Shown here in pieces: positions 23,422-31,330 of a DNA stretch of 39,439 bases. The translations under genes were made by a program, and so were the position numbers. The DNA lies in IMG/VR virus record IMGVR_UViG_3300044568_001174, positions 1 through 39,439 of that record. One strand, written 5' to 3'. Under the pieces are notes generated by a model. That model was not told the DNA's origin, ran no database searches, and saw nothing but the letters and a program-made list of their open reading frames with translations. Positions within the stretch are counted from its first letter, which is position 1. Each line of letters starts with the position of its first letter. Source of the DNA: a virus.

Positions 23422-24044
23422 TGTCTAATCTCGTAGCGTTCAAATCAGCCGGCTTGCCGGCAGTCGCGTCCCTCGCCCAATCGTTGCGCGCCATCGCGCC
23501 GCGTGAGGCGCCTGGTGTGGCCATCCTCAAGATGGACCGCACCGGTCATTGGGTCTTTGGCAGCGATCAGGATGAGGCCGAGGCTGGCTCGACCTGGGCG
23601 GTCAATCCGTTCGCCTTTGTCCACGGCTGGATTGCGTGGGGCGATGGTGAAGTCCTTGGTGAAATGATGGCGTCGGTGTCCGAGCCGTTGCCGGAGCATG
23701 GCCCGGTGCCTGCCGGTGCGAAGAAAGGCTGGGAGCAGCAGGTCGGCATGTCGCTCAAGTGCCTGACCGGCGAAGACAAGGGTCTGGAGGTGCGTTATTC
23801 CAGCACCAGCGTCGGTGGTAAGCGCGGCGTCCAGACCATCGCAGTGGCCATCGCTGCGCAGGTCGAGGCTGACCCGAGCAAGCCGGTGCCGGTGATCGTG
23901 CTGAACAAGGAGTTCTACCAGCACAAGTCGTACGGCAAGATTTACACGCCGCTGTTCGATGTGCAGTCGTGGATCGGCATGGAAGGCGAAGAAGAGGCGC
24001 CCTCCGATACGCCTGCCGAGCCAACACGCCGGCGTCGGGCGTGA
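23421..24044 (+). CDS. Probable single-stranded DNA-binding protein (DUF2815-like)
   Basis: 207 residues. A beta-rich middle (VRYSSTSVGGKRGVQTIAVA, then PVPVIVLNKEFYQHKSYGKI) and an acidic region before a basic tail (MEGEEEAPSDTPAEPTRRRR). Its place between the RecB-like nuclease and the polymerase matches a class of phage ssDNA-binding proteins that lack the E. coli SSB signature. The function is inferred from position and character. It overlaps the polymerase start by GTGA. Confidence 0.7.
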   Translation: MSNLVAFKSAGLPAVASLAQSLRAIAPREAPGVAILKMDRTGHWVFGSDQDEAEAGSTWAVNPFAFVHGWIAWGDGEVLGEMMASVSEPLPEHGPVPAGAKKGWEQQVGMSLKCLTGEDKGLEVRYSSTSVGGKRGVQTIAVAIAAQVEADPSKPVPVIVLNKEFYQHKSYGKIYTPLFDVQSWIGMEGEEEAPSDTPAEPTRRRRA

Positions 24045-25909
24045 TCTGGGTCGATTTTGAGACCCGTAGCGCCTGCGACCTAAAAAGCGCAGGCGTCTAC
24101 AACTATGCGCAGAGCCTCAGCACAGAGGTTCTGTGCATGGCGTATGCGTACGATGACGGCGAGGTCCAGATGTGGACCGGTGGCCCGCTGCCTGATTTCA
24201 CAGGCCACCAGATCCGCGCCCACAACGCCGCTTTCGAGCGGCTCATTTTCTGGTACGTCCTCCAGCAGGACTACCCGCTAGAACAGTTCTACTGCACGGC
24301 CGCGCAGGCCCGCGCCAACTGCGCGCCTGGCAGTCTAGAAGACGCTGGCCGGTTCGCCGGCGCGTCGATGCGCAAGGACCATCGCGGTGGCCACCTAGTG
24401 CGGCAGTGCTGCATACCGCCCTACAACACCGCGCTGCTTCCTGAGCTGTTCGACTACTGCGCTCAGGATGTCCGCGCCATGCGCGCCATCAGTCAGGGCA
24501 TGCGCGGCCTGTCCGACGATGAACTGCTTGACTACCACGTCAACGAGCGCATCAACGACCGTGGCGTGCTAGTCGATGTTAAGCTAGCACGTTCGGCCGT
24601 GCGCTACGCCAGCGCCGAGTTGATCGAGATACAGGATACTGTCGCCAAGGTGACGCAGGGCGCAGTGACATCTGTCCGCTCGCCGCGCATGCGCCAGTGG
24701 GTGCAAGACCGCGTGTCGCTCGAGCAGTTGGCGCTGATGACGGTCGAGGACAAGATCAGCATCGACAAGACCGTCCGCGCCAACCTGCTGGCCTGCGACG
24801 ATCTCGACCCGGATGTGCGCGAGGTTGTCCAGTCCGCTGACGATCTCTGGGCGTCGTCCGTTGCCAAGTTCGCCCGCATGGCGGCGCTGGCTGATGAGGA
24901 AGACCATCGCGTGCGCGGCGCGTTTGTCTTCAACGGCGGCGCTGCCACTGGCCGCTTGTCCAGCTACGGCCTGCAAGTCCACAACTTCACGCGCAAGTGT
25001 GCCAAGCAGCCGCAGCAGGTGCGCGACTCGATGGTAGCAGACGCGCCTATCGTGCCGGCCTACGGCAAGCGCGTCACCGATGTGCTCAAGAGCATGCTCC
25101 GGCCTGCGCTGATCCCGGCTGCGGGCAAGCAGTTCGTCGTGGCCGACTGGTCAGGCATCGAGGCGCGGTGCAACCCATGGTTGTCGGGTATTGGCGACGA
25201 AGTGCTCAATGTGTTCCGCTCTGGCCAAGACATCTACGTTCGCGAGGCGTCGCTGATCTTCAAGACCGAGGATGTCACGCCTGACATGCGCCAGGTTGGC
25301 AAGGTGGCGATCCTAGCCTGCGGCTACGGCGGCAGTGTGGGCGCCTTTGCCGCTATGGGCAGGGCCTATGGTGTCCACCTGCCCGAGGCCGCTGCCAGGC
25401 GCACGGTTGACGCTTGGCGGCGCGCCAATCAGTGGGCGGTGCGGTACTGGCAGGCGCTGGAGTCGGCCTACATGCGCGCCATGCGCAACCCGAATCAAGA
25501 GTTCGCCGCTGGCCGCGTCTTTTACCTGTTTGACGGTGTCCACCTATGGTACGCGCTGCCCAGCGGCAGGGTACTATGCTACCCCTATGCGCGTTTCGAA
25601 CCTGATGGTGTGTCCTATGCCAAATGCGCTTGGAAACCCTCGCAAGGCGCGACTGAGTGGCCCCGAGCGCGGCTCTGGAGCGGTCTGGCGGCAGAGAACG
25701 TCTGTCAGGCAGTGGCCAACGATCTGTTGCGGCACTCGCTGCGCCAGGTCGAGGATGTTGTGTTGACTGTCCACGATGAGATCGTCATCGAGACCGCTTC
25801 GCCTGACGTAGATGCGCTGCGCCAGGTGATGTGTACCCCGCCCGCTTGGGCGTCTGGCTTGCCACTAGCGGTCGACATCAAAGTGATGGCGCGCTACGGC
25901 AAGCCCTAA
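24041..25909 (+). CDS. Family A DNA polymerase (3'-5' exonuclease plus polymerase)
   Basis: 622 residues from GTG at 24041, overlapping the upstream stop (GTGA); an in-frame ATG at 23969 lies in the neighbouring gene. Exo I is DFET (Asp5, Glu7), exo II HNAAFERLIFW, exo III YCAQDVRAM. Polymerase motif A is ADWSGIEAR (Asp369), motif B GKVAILACGYGG, motif C TVHDEIV (His578-Asp579-Glu580). Exonuclease and polymerase domains are thus both intact. No 5'-3' exonuclease domain. This is the replicative polymerase of the phage. Confidence 0.95.
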   Translation: MIWVDFETRSACDLKSAGVYNYAQSLSTEVLCMAYAYDDGEVQMWTGGPLPDFTGHQIRAHNAAFERLIFWYVLQQDYPLEQFYCTAAQARANCAPGSLEDAGRFAGASMRKDHRGGHLVRQCCIPPYNTALLPELFDYCAQDVRAMRAISQGMRGLSDDELLDYHVNERINDRGVLVDVKLARSAVRYASAELIEIQDTVAKVTQGAVTSVRSPRMRQWVQDRVSLEQLALMTVEDKISIDKTVRANLLACDDLDPDVREVVQSADDLWASSVAKFARMAALADEEDHRVRGAFVFNGGAATGRLSSYGLQVHNFTRKCAKQPQQVRDSMVADAPIVPAYGKRVTDVLKSMLRPALIPAAGKQFVVADWSGIEARCNPWLSGIGDEVLNVFRSGQDIYVREASLIFKTEDVTPDMRQVGKVAILACGYGGSVGAFAAMGRAYGVHLPEAAARRTVDAWRRANQWAVRYWQALESAYMRAMRNPNQEFAAGRVFYLFDGVHLWYALPSGRVLCYPYARFEPDGVSYAKCAWKPSQGATEWPRARLWSGLAAENVCQAVANDLLRHSLRQVEDVVLTVHDEIVIETASPDVDALRQVMCTPPAWASGLPLAVDIKVMARYGKP

Positions 25910-25936
25910 AAAAAAGGGCGCCCTGCAAGGCGCCCT
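25908..25936 (-). terminator. Leftward intrinsic terminator between polymerase and primase genes
   Basis: AGGGCGCC (25915-25922) pairs perfectly with GGCGCCCT (25929-25936) around a 6-base loop. Eight A bases run into the stem from the left (25908-25915), so on the minus strand the stem is followed by a T-tract: a good intrinsic terminator for leftward transcripts. On the plus strand only TAAAA follows, so rightward reading of the primase gene (SD AAAGGAG 25938-25943) would continue. Confidence 0.65.
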
Positions 25937-25952
25937 AAAAGGAGTTTTCTAC

Positions 25953-28166
25953 GTGCTGAACTATATCGCATCTTTGGCAGTTGAGGGTGAAACTGCGTTG
26001 GTGGTGAAACAAAAAGACAACACTTGGCCGGCATATCTACCGGAAAAATGGCGCGGCGAGGCGTCGTGGTACTGCAATACCGGTAGTTTCATAGTGTCGA
26101 GATTCGTCGATGGTCGAGTGTCGGCATCTGCGTCTAACTGCACGCATTGTCTTGCGATGATGCTGGACGATATTGGCACCAAAAGCAAGACGCCGCCGCT
26201 GCCGCCGACATGGATCATGGAAACGTCGCCGGGTAACTATCAGTATGGTTATGCGTTCAACGAGCAGCCAACGGTCGGCGAGTTTTCAGCCGCCATCAAG
26301 GCCATCGCTGCCGCCGGCTACACCGATCCAGGCGCATGCAACCCGGTGCGCAATTTCAGACTGCCAGGCTCGATCAACCAGAAGAACGGGTTTGCCTCGG
26401 TGCTGACTGAGTTCACGCCAGGCCGTGAGTACAGCGTAGAGGCTATATGCGCCGCGCTGGGCGTCACGCCAGGCGTGGCCGATACCGCCACAATGCGCCC
26501 GGTCGGCCTCGCGGACGATGGCGATGACGACGTGCTGGCGTGGATTGCCGAGCGTGGCGACCTGTTGGAGAATGCCAACGGCGAGGGCTGGTGCGGCGTC
26601 GTTTGCCCCAACGCGGCCGAACACACGGACGGTAACGCTATGGGCCGCTACAGGCCCGTTTCGCGGGCCTACACTTGCTTCCACGGTCACTGCGTGGATG
26701 AGTGGAACAGCGCCCGGTACTTGACATGGGTGGCCGAGCAGGGCGGGCCTGACCACCAGCATGGTTTGCGCGACGAACTGCTAGCGGTTGTGATGGCTGG
26801 CGCGCTGGGCAAGATATCGCCGACGACTGCATTCCCCGATGAGACCATCGAGATTATCCGCGAGGTCAACCGCAAAGAGATGGGCCGGTTAGAGAAGGCC
26901 GAATGGTATGAGCGCTTTGCTTATATTATGAGCGACGATGCGTACTTCGACATGATGGAACGCCGCGAGATCATGCGCAAGTCGTTCAACGCGGTGTTTG
27001 CCCATATACCGTGCAAGTCAGTCCACGGGACGGCGAAAGTGTCGGCGTCGGTTTGCTACGATGAGAACCGTCAGGCGAAGGGCGCCCGCACGCTGCAAGG
27101 CGTCACTTACGCCGCCGGCGAGTCGGTGCTGGCCACAATGGATGGCGCCGTTTTTGGCAACCGTTGGCGCGACGCCAGGCCACCGACCGTTGAGGGCGAT
27201 GCGTCACGGTGGCTTGAGCATGTCGAGCGCTTGATACCCGAGCAGTTTGAGCGCGAGCATGTGCTCGACGTGCTTGCGTATAAGCTGCAGCACGCGGATA
27301 AAAAAATCAACCACGCCGTGCTGCATGGCGGGTTGCCGGGGTCAGGCAAAGACACGCTCTACGCGCCGTTTTTGTGGGCCATCGGTCGCAGCAACGTGTC
27401 CATCGTCAAAAACGAAGAGCTATCGTCGTCGTGGGGTTATGCGTTGGAAGCGGAAGTTATGGTGATCAACGAGCTTCGCCAGGCTGAGGCGCGAGACCGT
27501 CGAGCGATGGAAAACGTCCTCAAGCCGATCATTGCAGCGCCGCCGGAATATCTGCCCGTCAACCGCAAAGGGTTGCACCCCTATAACGCGTTGAACAGAA
27601 TCTGGGTCTTGTGCTTTTCGAACGAGCGCGCCGCTATCTCGATCCCCAGCAACGACCGCCGGTGGTTTTGCATATGGTCCGACGCGCCTCGCATGACCGA
27701 CGCCGAAGGCGCCGCCATGTGGGCATGGTACGAGCGGGGTGGCAACGCAATCGTTGCCGGCTATCTGGCGTCGCGGGATGTATCAGCGTTTCTGCCAGGC
27801 GCCAGCCCGCCCATGACGGAAGCAAAGGCCATCATGGTCGAACGCGGTCGGTCGGCCCACGAGGAATATCTGCAATTGCAGATAGAGGCGCGCATAGGCG
27901 TATTCTCGCTGGGCGTGATCGCTGGCCCGTGGCACGCTATCTGCGACGCGTTGACGCAGCCAGGCCAGCACCGGATTCACCCCAGCGCGCTCATGCACGC
28001 CCTAAATGAGGCGGGCTGGCAGGACGCCGGCCGCATCATGTCGAAGACGAACACAACGAAAAAACAAGTGTTCGTGTCCGCCGACATGTCCGCAAAGTAC
28101 AGCAAGTCGCAGTTGCGCGATATGGTAGAGGCGCCAGCGGCGCCTACGGTACTGCGAGCGGTCTAG
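25953..28166 (+). CDS. Primase-helicase (RepB-like/DUF5906-type)
   Basis: 737 residues from GTG at 25953. The N-terminal half holds a plasmid/phage RepB-like primase domain (WIMETSPGNYQYGYAF, then PVRNFRLPGSINQKNGF) and a Cys/His stretch (GWCGVVCPNAAEHT, AYTCFHGHC). The C-terminal half holds an SF3-like helicase: Walker A LPGSGKDTLY (Lys466), Walker B-like EVMVINEL, and a DUF5906-type tail (NDRRWFCIWSD). Primase plus helicase is expected to open and prime the phage origin. It ends 19 bp before a leftward terminator. Confidence 0.85.
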   Translation: MLNYIASLAVEGETALVVKQKDNTWPAYLPEKWRGEASWYCNTGSFIVSRFVDGRVSASASNCTHCLAMMLDDIGTKSKTPPLPPTWIMETSPGNYQYGYAFNEQPTVGEFSAAIKAIAAAGYTDPGACNPVRNFRLPGSINQKNGFASVLTEFTPGREYSVEAICAALGVTPGVADTATMRPVGLADDGDDDVLAWIAERGDLLENANGEGWCGVVCPNAAEHTDGNAMGRYRPVSRAYTCFHGHCVDEWNSARYLTWVAEQGGPDHQHGLRDELLAVVMAGALGKISPTTAFPDETIEIIREVNRKEMGRLEKAEWYERFAYIMSDDAYFDMMERREIMRKSFNAVFAHIPCKSVHGTAKVSASVCYDENRQAKGARTLQGVTYAAGESVLATMDGAVFGNRWRDARPPTVEGDASRWLEHVERLIPEQFEREHVLDVLAYKLQHADKKINHAVLHGGLPGSGKDTLYAPFLWAIGRSNVSIVKNEELSSSWGYALEAEVMVINELRQAEARDRRAMENVLKPIIAAPPEYLPVNRKGLHPYNALNRIWVLCFSNERAAISIPSNDRRWFCIWSDAPRMTDAEGAAMWAWYERGGNAIVAGYLASRDVSAFLPGASPPMTEAKAIMVERGRSAHEEYLQLQIEARIGVFSLGVIAGPWHAICDALTQPGQHRIHPSALMHALNEAGWQDAGRIMSKTNTTKKQVFVSADMSAKYSKSQLRDMVEAPAAPTVLRAV

Positions 28167-28180
28167 CGTTTGCCAGTATG

Positions 28181-28203
28181 AAAAAACCCGCCAGCGGCGG
28201 GTT
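28181..28203 (-). terminator. Leftward intrinsic terminator of the 31-28 kb block
   Basis: AACCCGCC (28185-28192) pairs with GGCGGGTT (28196-28203) around the loop AGC. Six A bases precede it (28181-28186), which on the minus strand is a T-tract. It ends transcription arriving from the small-gene cassette, between converging blocks. Confidence 0.75.
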
Positions 28204-28264
28204 AGAGGTCTAGCAGGGCCGCTAGCAGTAAGGCTAGCAGGCCGACAAGCAACGCGGTCAGCAT
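28202..28264 (-). CDS. Possible 20-residue Leu-rich membrane peptide
   Basis: Minus-strand ATG at 28264 overlaps the stop of the methyltransferase-like gene by 7 bp and reads MLTALLVGLLALLLAALLDL before TAA inside the terminator stem. The composition is that of a minimal transmembrane helix. No good SD is seen, so expression would rely on translational coupling. It could be a chance frame in GC-rich DNA, but the uninterrupted hydrophobic helix at such a position is suggestive. Confidence 0.35.
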   Translation of the reverse strand: MLTALLVGLLALLLAALLDL

Positions 28265-28983
28265 GCAATGCGGCGCGCATAGGCCAGCGCGTCTGCTTCA
28301 TTGGTGAACAGGTTTTGCCCGCCAAGGGTCGCTTGGTCGTCGCCGCGCACGCGCACCAGCCAGCCGAGCGCGATAGGGATCACCGTGACGGTAACCTTGT
28401 CGCCCGGCCACTGCGCTGCCATAGCATCAGCGATGCCCTGAAACGTGGCGCTGCGGATCTTCCAACGGTCGGCGCTGGGTGGCAGGTTGTACCATGTCGG
28501 CAGGCTCTTCCCTGACTTCGTGACATGCCGCGCCCCTTTGCCGACAATGTTCGTCGGCACGAGCGGCGGCAACCCCTTGAGCCATAGGCAGGTGGTCTTG
28601 GTGGCCTCATGGCCAAACATCCACGGTTGGATTATCTGATCGGGCTTGCGGATGCGAGTGCTGATGATGCTCACGGGATTCTCCACGCATATGCGTGGGA
28701 TAGGCGCGTCCATGAGCATGCGAACGAACTCTAACGCCGCCGCCTGCCGACCGTCCGCCTGTTTGGCTGCAAAATGCTTCGCACCAGAGACAGCTAGATG
28801 AGTGCATGGTGGATGCGCGATCATCAGGTCCCAGTCATCGCGCAGAATGTCGACAATGTCGCCTTGATAGTGCGGGCCCGGTCGGTCGGACGGCAGGATG
28901 TCGCATGACATAGCATCATGCCCGTGCGCGATGAAAGCATCGCGTACCGTCCCCGAGTACTCGCACGCGATCAGTACCCGCAC
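28258..28983 (-). CDS. Cytosine DNA methyltransferase-like protein with a fused C-terminal small domain
   Basis: 241 residues. MRVLIACEYSGTVRDAFIAH is a Rossmann-type SAM-binding start; DLMIAHPPCTHL contains the PPC motif (58-60) and VENPVSI the ENP motif (101-103), the catalytic Cys and Glu pattern of C5-cytosine methyltransferases. A target-recognition-like middle follows. At 148 bases short of classical length, it is a compact phage form. From about residue 197 there is an additional domain (VIPIALGWLVRVRGDDQATL, then DALAYARRIA) that closely resembles the stand-alone protein at 29347-29562. Activity as a methyltransferase is plausible, not proven. Confidence 0.8.
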   Translation of the reverse strand: MRVLIACEYSGTVRDAFIAHGHDAMSCDILPSDRPGPHYQGDIVDILRDDWDLMIAHPPCTHLAVSGAKHFAAKQADGRQAAALEFVRMLMDAPIPRICVENPVSIISTRIRKPDQIIQPWMFGHEATKTTCLWLKGLPPLVPTNIVGKGARHVTKSGKSLPTWYNLPPSADRWKIRSATFQGIADAMAAQWPGDKVTVTVIPIALGWLVRVRGDDQATLGGQNLFTNEADALAYARRIAC

Positions 28984-29159
28984 GGTACGCGCGTCCAGTC
29001 GGGTGGCGTGCCTTCGTAATATTCGCCGTTCGCGTCTAGCTCGTCATTCCAGACATGAGCATACGTGTAGGCCTCAGCTGCGCGCCCGTTGATCCAGTCA
29101 TCGGTCGATAGCTGGAATTGATAACCCTCGTCGGGTTTGTTGGTGGCATAGATGTTCAT
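28971..29159 (-). CDS. Small hypothetical phage protein
   Basis: 62 residues from the ATG at 29159 with GGAG 10 bases upstream. Sequence: MNIYATNKPDEGYQFQLSTD, then AYTYAHVWNDELDANGEYYE, acidic and aromatic. The start shares a base with the upstream stop (TGATG) and the end overlaps the methyltransferase-like gene by 13 bp. Function unknown. Confidence 0.68.
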   Translation of the reverse strand: MNIYATNKPDEGYQFQLSTDDWINGRAAEAYTYAHVWNDELDANGEYYEGTPPDWTRVPCGY

Positions 29160-29350
29160 CAGATGATCTCCGAAAGGGTTTGAATGATGTCGCGGCGGGT
29201 CGAGCGGGTCGGCAGCCATGCTTGCCGGGTCAACACGTAGGCGCCGCTGATAAGGCGCCATTGTTGCCACCGGATGCGCCGCTGGCCGTTGACGGTCGCG
29301 CAGTCGCCGAGCGTGTAGCGGGCTTGATCGTGATAGAACGAGCGGGTCAT
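29159..29350 (-). CDS. Small basic hypothetical phage protein
   Basis: 63 residues from the ATG at 29350, chosen because it overlaps the upstream stop by ATGA. Arg/Gln/Trp-rich (QRRIRWQQWRLISGAYVLTR, then STRRDIIQTLSEII). Nucleic-acid binding is possible on charge alone. Function unknown. Confidence 0.65.
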   Translation of the reverse strand: MTRSFYHDQARYTLGDCATVNGQRRIRWQQWRLISGAYVLTRQAWLPTRSTRRDIIQTLSEII

Positions 29351-29562
29351 GCTATCCCCCCAAGGCGCAGCCACGGGTCAACCCCGGCGATTTTATGCGC
29401 GTACGCGATCGCGTCGACTTCCAGCGGGTAGATGCGCTGGCCGACGATATTGCCGCTGTCGTCGTCGGTCATGCGCACGAGGTAGCCGCGCGCGACGGGA
29501 AAAACTTCGACGGTCAACCCGTCGTCAGGGTTGACGAACGTAGCGGTCGCGGCAATTGTCAT
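29347..29562 (-). CDS. Stand-alone copy of the small domain fused to the methyltransferase-like protein
   Basis: 71 residues from the ATG at 29562, chosen for its ATGA overlap with the upstream gene. LTVEVFPVARGYLVRMTDDD and DAIAYAHKIAG align without gaps to the last 45 residues of the 28258-28983 protein (both have V-x-P-x-A-x-G-x-LVR, DD, G, DA-x-AYA-x2-IA). It is an alpha/beta-looking domain of unknown role, which recurs twice in 1 kb. Confidence 0.72.
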   Translation of the reverse strand: MTIAATATFVNPDDGLTVEVFPVARGYLVRMTDDDSGNIVGQRIYPLEVDAIAYAHKIAGVDPWLRLGGIA

Positions 29563-29777
29563 ATCGTGCAGCACCCGCAGCATGGCGCATCCTCGCAACG
29601 ACCGTTGCGGTTACGATAAAACTCTCTGGCGCCGCTATCGCCAAAAAAGACGATTGTGTCGCTGACGTGCTGCTGCTGGACTAGCACGGGCTTCCGCGCC
29701 GCAGTGAACGTGATCACGTCGCCGGGCCGGATAGCCCGGCCCGTGCGTGCGCATTTGCCGGGATAGCGGGCGATCAT
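29559..29777 (-). CDS. Cys-rich small protein, probably zinc-binding
   Basis: 72 residues from the ATG at 29777, chosen for ATGA overlap with the upstream HTH gene. It starts MIARYPGKCARTGRAIRPGD, similar to zinc-binding phage proteins with a YPGKC...G start, and ends CEDAPCCGCCTI, five cysteines in twelve residues. A metal site is likely. Function unknown. Confidence 0.65.
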   Translation of the reverse strand: MIARYPGKCARTGRAIRPGDVITFTAARKPVLVQQQHVSDTIVFFGDSGAREFYRNRNGRCEDAPCCGCCTI

Positions 29778-29890
29778 GACAGCAACAACCGTTTGAGGGC
29801 CGCGACGGTCAGGCCGGTGAGGGCCGACAGCTCTTTGAGCGTCAGCATGGGATGATTGTCGTACATGCGTTTGATGTCTTCGGTTGTCAT
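29774..29890 (-). CDS. 38-residue helix-turn-helix-like protein
   Basis: From the ATG at 29890: MTTEDIKRMYDNHPMLTLKE, then LSALTGLTVAALKRLLLS. The sequence TLKELSALTGLTVAALKRLL has the length and pattern of a helix-turn-helix, with the usual Gly at the turn. It may bind DNA as a dimer or act as a partner for the zinc-rich protein next to it. Coupled (ATGA) on both sides. Confidence 0.6.
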   Translation of the reverse strand: MTTEDIKRMYDNHPMLTLKELSALTGLTVAALKRLLLS

Positions 29891-29961
29891 GCTGATAGCC
29901 CATAAAAGAGAAAAACAGCGCCAGCGATGCCCAGCGCAAAAGCAAACAACGCGTCTCGCAT
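29887..29961 (-). CDS. 24-residue membrane peptide
   Basis: ATG at 29961 sharing a base with the upstream stop (TGATG). Sequence begins MRDALFAFALGIAGAVFLFY and is a single membrane helix. The exact coupling on both sides (TGATG in, ATGA out) supports a real gene despite its length. Role unknown. Confidence 0.5.
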   Translation of the reverse strand: MRDALFAFALGIAGAVFLFYGLSA

Positions 29962-30146
29962 CAAAACCCCCTGATACTGTAGACGCGGCGCGTGTAGTGC
30001 GCCCAGCGGCGCGAGTCGCGTTTGCCGCTCTCGTGGCTGTAGCCGCAGCCATCCGCCACCCACTTGCGCCATGACGATATCGTGGCCTCGGAAAACCCCA
30101 TACGGGCTAACGCGGCAGCGGCTTTATCAATTCTTTTGTGGTTCAT
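29961..30146 (-). CDS. Small basic, HTH-like hypothetical protein
   Basis: 61 residues from the ATG at 30146, preceded by a strong SD (AAAGGAAACACC on the minus strand). Starts MNHKRIDKAAAALARMGFSE, then ATISSWRKWVADGCGYSHES, a helical region with a Gly turn, and a basic end (RRWAHYTRRVYSIRGF). DNA binding is possible. A 60-bp gap with a strong hairpin separates it from the gene upstream. Confidence 0.68.
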   Translation of the reverse strand: MNHKRIDKAAAALARMGFSEATISSWRKWVADGCGYSHESGKRDSRRWAHYTRRVYSIRGF

Positions 30147-30175
30147 GGTGTTTCCTTTACCGGACCGGATTGTCC

Positions 30176-30200
30176 GGGCATGCGCCGCTAGCGCATGCCC
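30176..30200. other. Perfect stem-loop between two leftward genes
   Basis: GGGCATGCGC (30176-30185) pairs with GCGCATGCCC (30191-30200) around a 5-base loop. A second small dyad, CCGGA-TTG-TCCGG, lies directly to its left (30165-30177). No T-tract on either strand, so it may be a partial terminator, RNA-processing or attenuation element rather than a full terminator. Confidence 0.55.
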
Positions 30201-30206
30201 TGAGAA

Positions 30207-30950
30207 TCACGCAGTAGCGATGCGCACAACGCGGCGCTTGTGACCTAGAGCGTGATCTATGATCACGATATCTTTGGCGCGCTTGCTCGTGCCTGAGCAA
30301 AGCAAGCATGCGTTACATGTAGTGCGCTGCCCCATCTCTTTGCTGGCCGGACAGCGCGCCTCAGTCGATGCCTTGTCTTCGTTCAACGCAACGCGGAAGG
30401 TGCGCCATCCGCGCGCCTTCGCATCCGCATATTCTTGATCGTTGTCGACGCTGGCCATAAGCATGCCTGACCAATCACCCGCGTCGATGTTGCGCCATTG
30501 ATGCGAGTAGCCCACCCAATCGGCGCAGTACCGAATGATGCGATGCCACACCACTGCGGGAGCCGCAGCGGGATCACCATAAGTGCCCATCCGCAAATTC
30601 TTGCCAGCAAGCGCTAGCGCGACCGTCTCGAGCGGCGCTTTGATGTAGCGTCCGCGTTTATATGCGTCATAGACTGAGCGCACGCTTCGCCCCACGTTGA
30701 CGTAGCACGGCGCTTCCCCGTTGCTTGCAGCGAGCAAAGGGCGATGCTTGCAATCGCCGCACACGCTTCCGTCGTCGCCTGTCTTGAGCGCTTCGGTCGG
30801 CGCGATATCGGCGCGGATAATAAAGGTCTGGACTAGTCCGCCCGTTTTCGCGTTTTCAGAATCCGCGTCAATCCTGTTGACGATGACAACAATGGGTTGC
30901 CCGTCAATGACGGACGGACCTTCGTATGCGATGTAACCGAGTATGCTCAT
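30207..30950 (-). CDS. Conserved phage protein with two cysteine clusters (DUF7227-like)
   Basis: 247 residues. Two Cys-rich regions: VCGDCKHRP with Cys64, Cys67, His69 and Cys82, and Cys200, Cys212, Cys215 and Cys218 (ARCPASKEMGQRTTCNACLL). The centre (KAPLETVALALAGKNLRMGT, then WSGMLMASVDNDQEYADAKA) is well known from many phages as an uncharacterised family, which I recall as DUF7227. A metal or Fe-S site is likely. No catalytic function can be assigned. It overlaps the upstream gene by 4 bp. Confidence 0.78.
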   Translation of the reverse strand: MSILGYIAYEGPSVIDGQPIVVIVNRIDADSENAKTGGLVQTFIIRADIAPTEALKTGDDGSVCGDCKHRPLLAASNGEAPCYVNVGRSVRSVYDAYKRGRYIKAPLETVALALAGKNLRMGTYGDPAAAPAVVWHRIIRYCADWVGYSHQWRNIDAGDWSGMLMASVDNDQEYADAKARGWRTFRVALNEDKASTEARCPASKEMGQRTTCNACLLCSGTSKRAKDIVIIDHALGHKRRVVRIATA

Positions 30951-31255
30951 TCGGACACGCTGGCGTCAAAACCGTCGTTGAAAAAATCGACGATGGCATC
31001 GTGATCGTGCTTGCCGTCAATGCGCAGCTCATAGCGTGCGTTGTCAAAGTCGCATTCCGTCATGGTGTCGTATCCGTCGGTGTACAAATAGCTGACGTTC
31101 TCAGCATCGATGCCGCTGAAGGCGTGACATTCGTCGCTATCTTCAGCTGACAGCCAAGGGCTGTTGACGCTATGCCCATCGTTGACTGTGACTGTGATGG
31201 TTGTGACGGGATAGACGCGAGTCGCGCCGTTGACTGTTACCGCAAGTGAGATCAT
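30947..31255 (-). CDS. First full gene of the small-gene cassette, acidic hypothetical
   Basis: 102 residues, acidic (LSAEDSDECHAFSGIDAENV, then HDHDAIVDFFNDGFDASVSE), beta-rich start (MISLAVTVNGATRVYPVTTI). Acidic small early proteins of phages can act as DNA mimics, but nothing specific supports that here. No strong SD: the leader is AGTAGAGTAAACAC. The control region to its right contains the LexA-like box. Confidence 0.65.
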   Translation of the reverse strand: MISLAVTVNGATRVYPVTTITVTVNDGHSVNSPWLSAEDSDECHAFSGIDAENVSYLYTDGYDTMTECDFDNARYELRIDGKHDHDAIVDFFNDGFDASVSE

Positions 31256-31330
31256 GTGTTTACTCTACTGTTGCGTCACTGCGGGCTGCAGCGACATGTA
31301 GGTAGTGTAACGCGCTATGTAGTGTGTTGT

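Noticed and set aside
25907-25920. Programmed frameshift at the A-run after the polymerase gene
   Set aside because: The stop codon lies before the A-run, so ribosomes would not reach the slippery site in frame; the A-run with stem is better explained as a leftward terminator.
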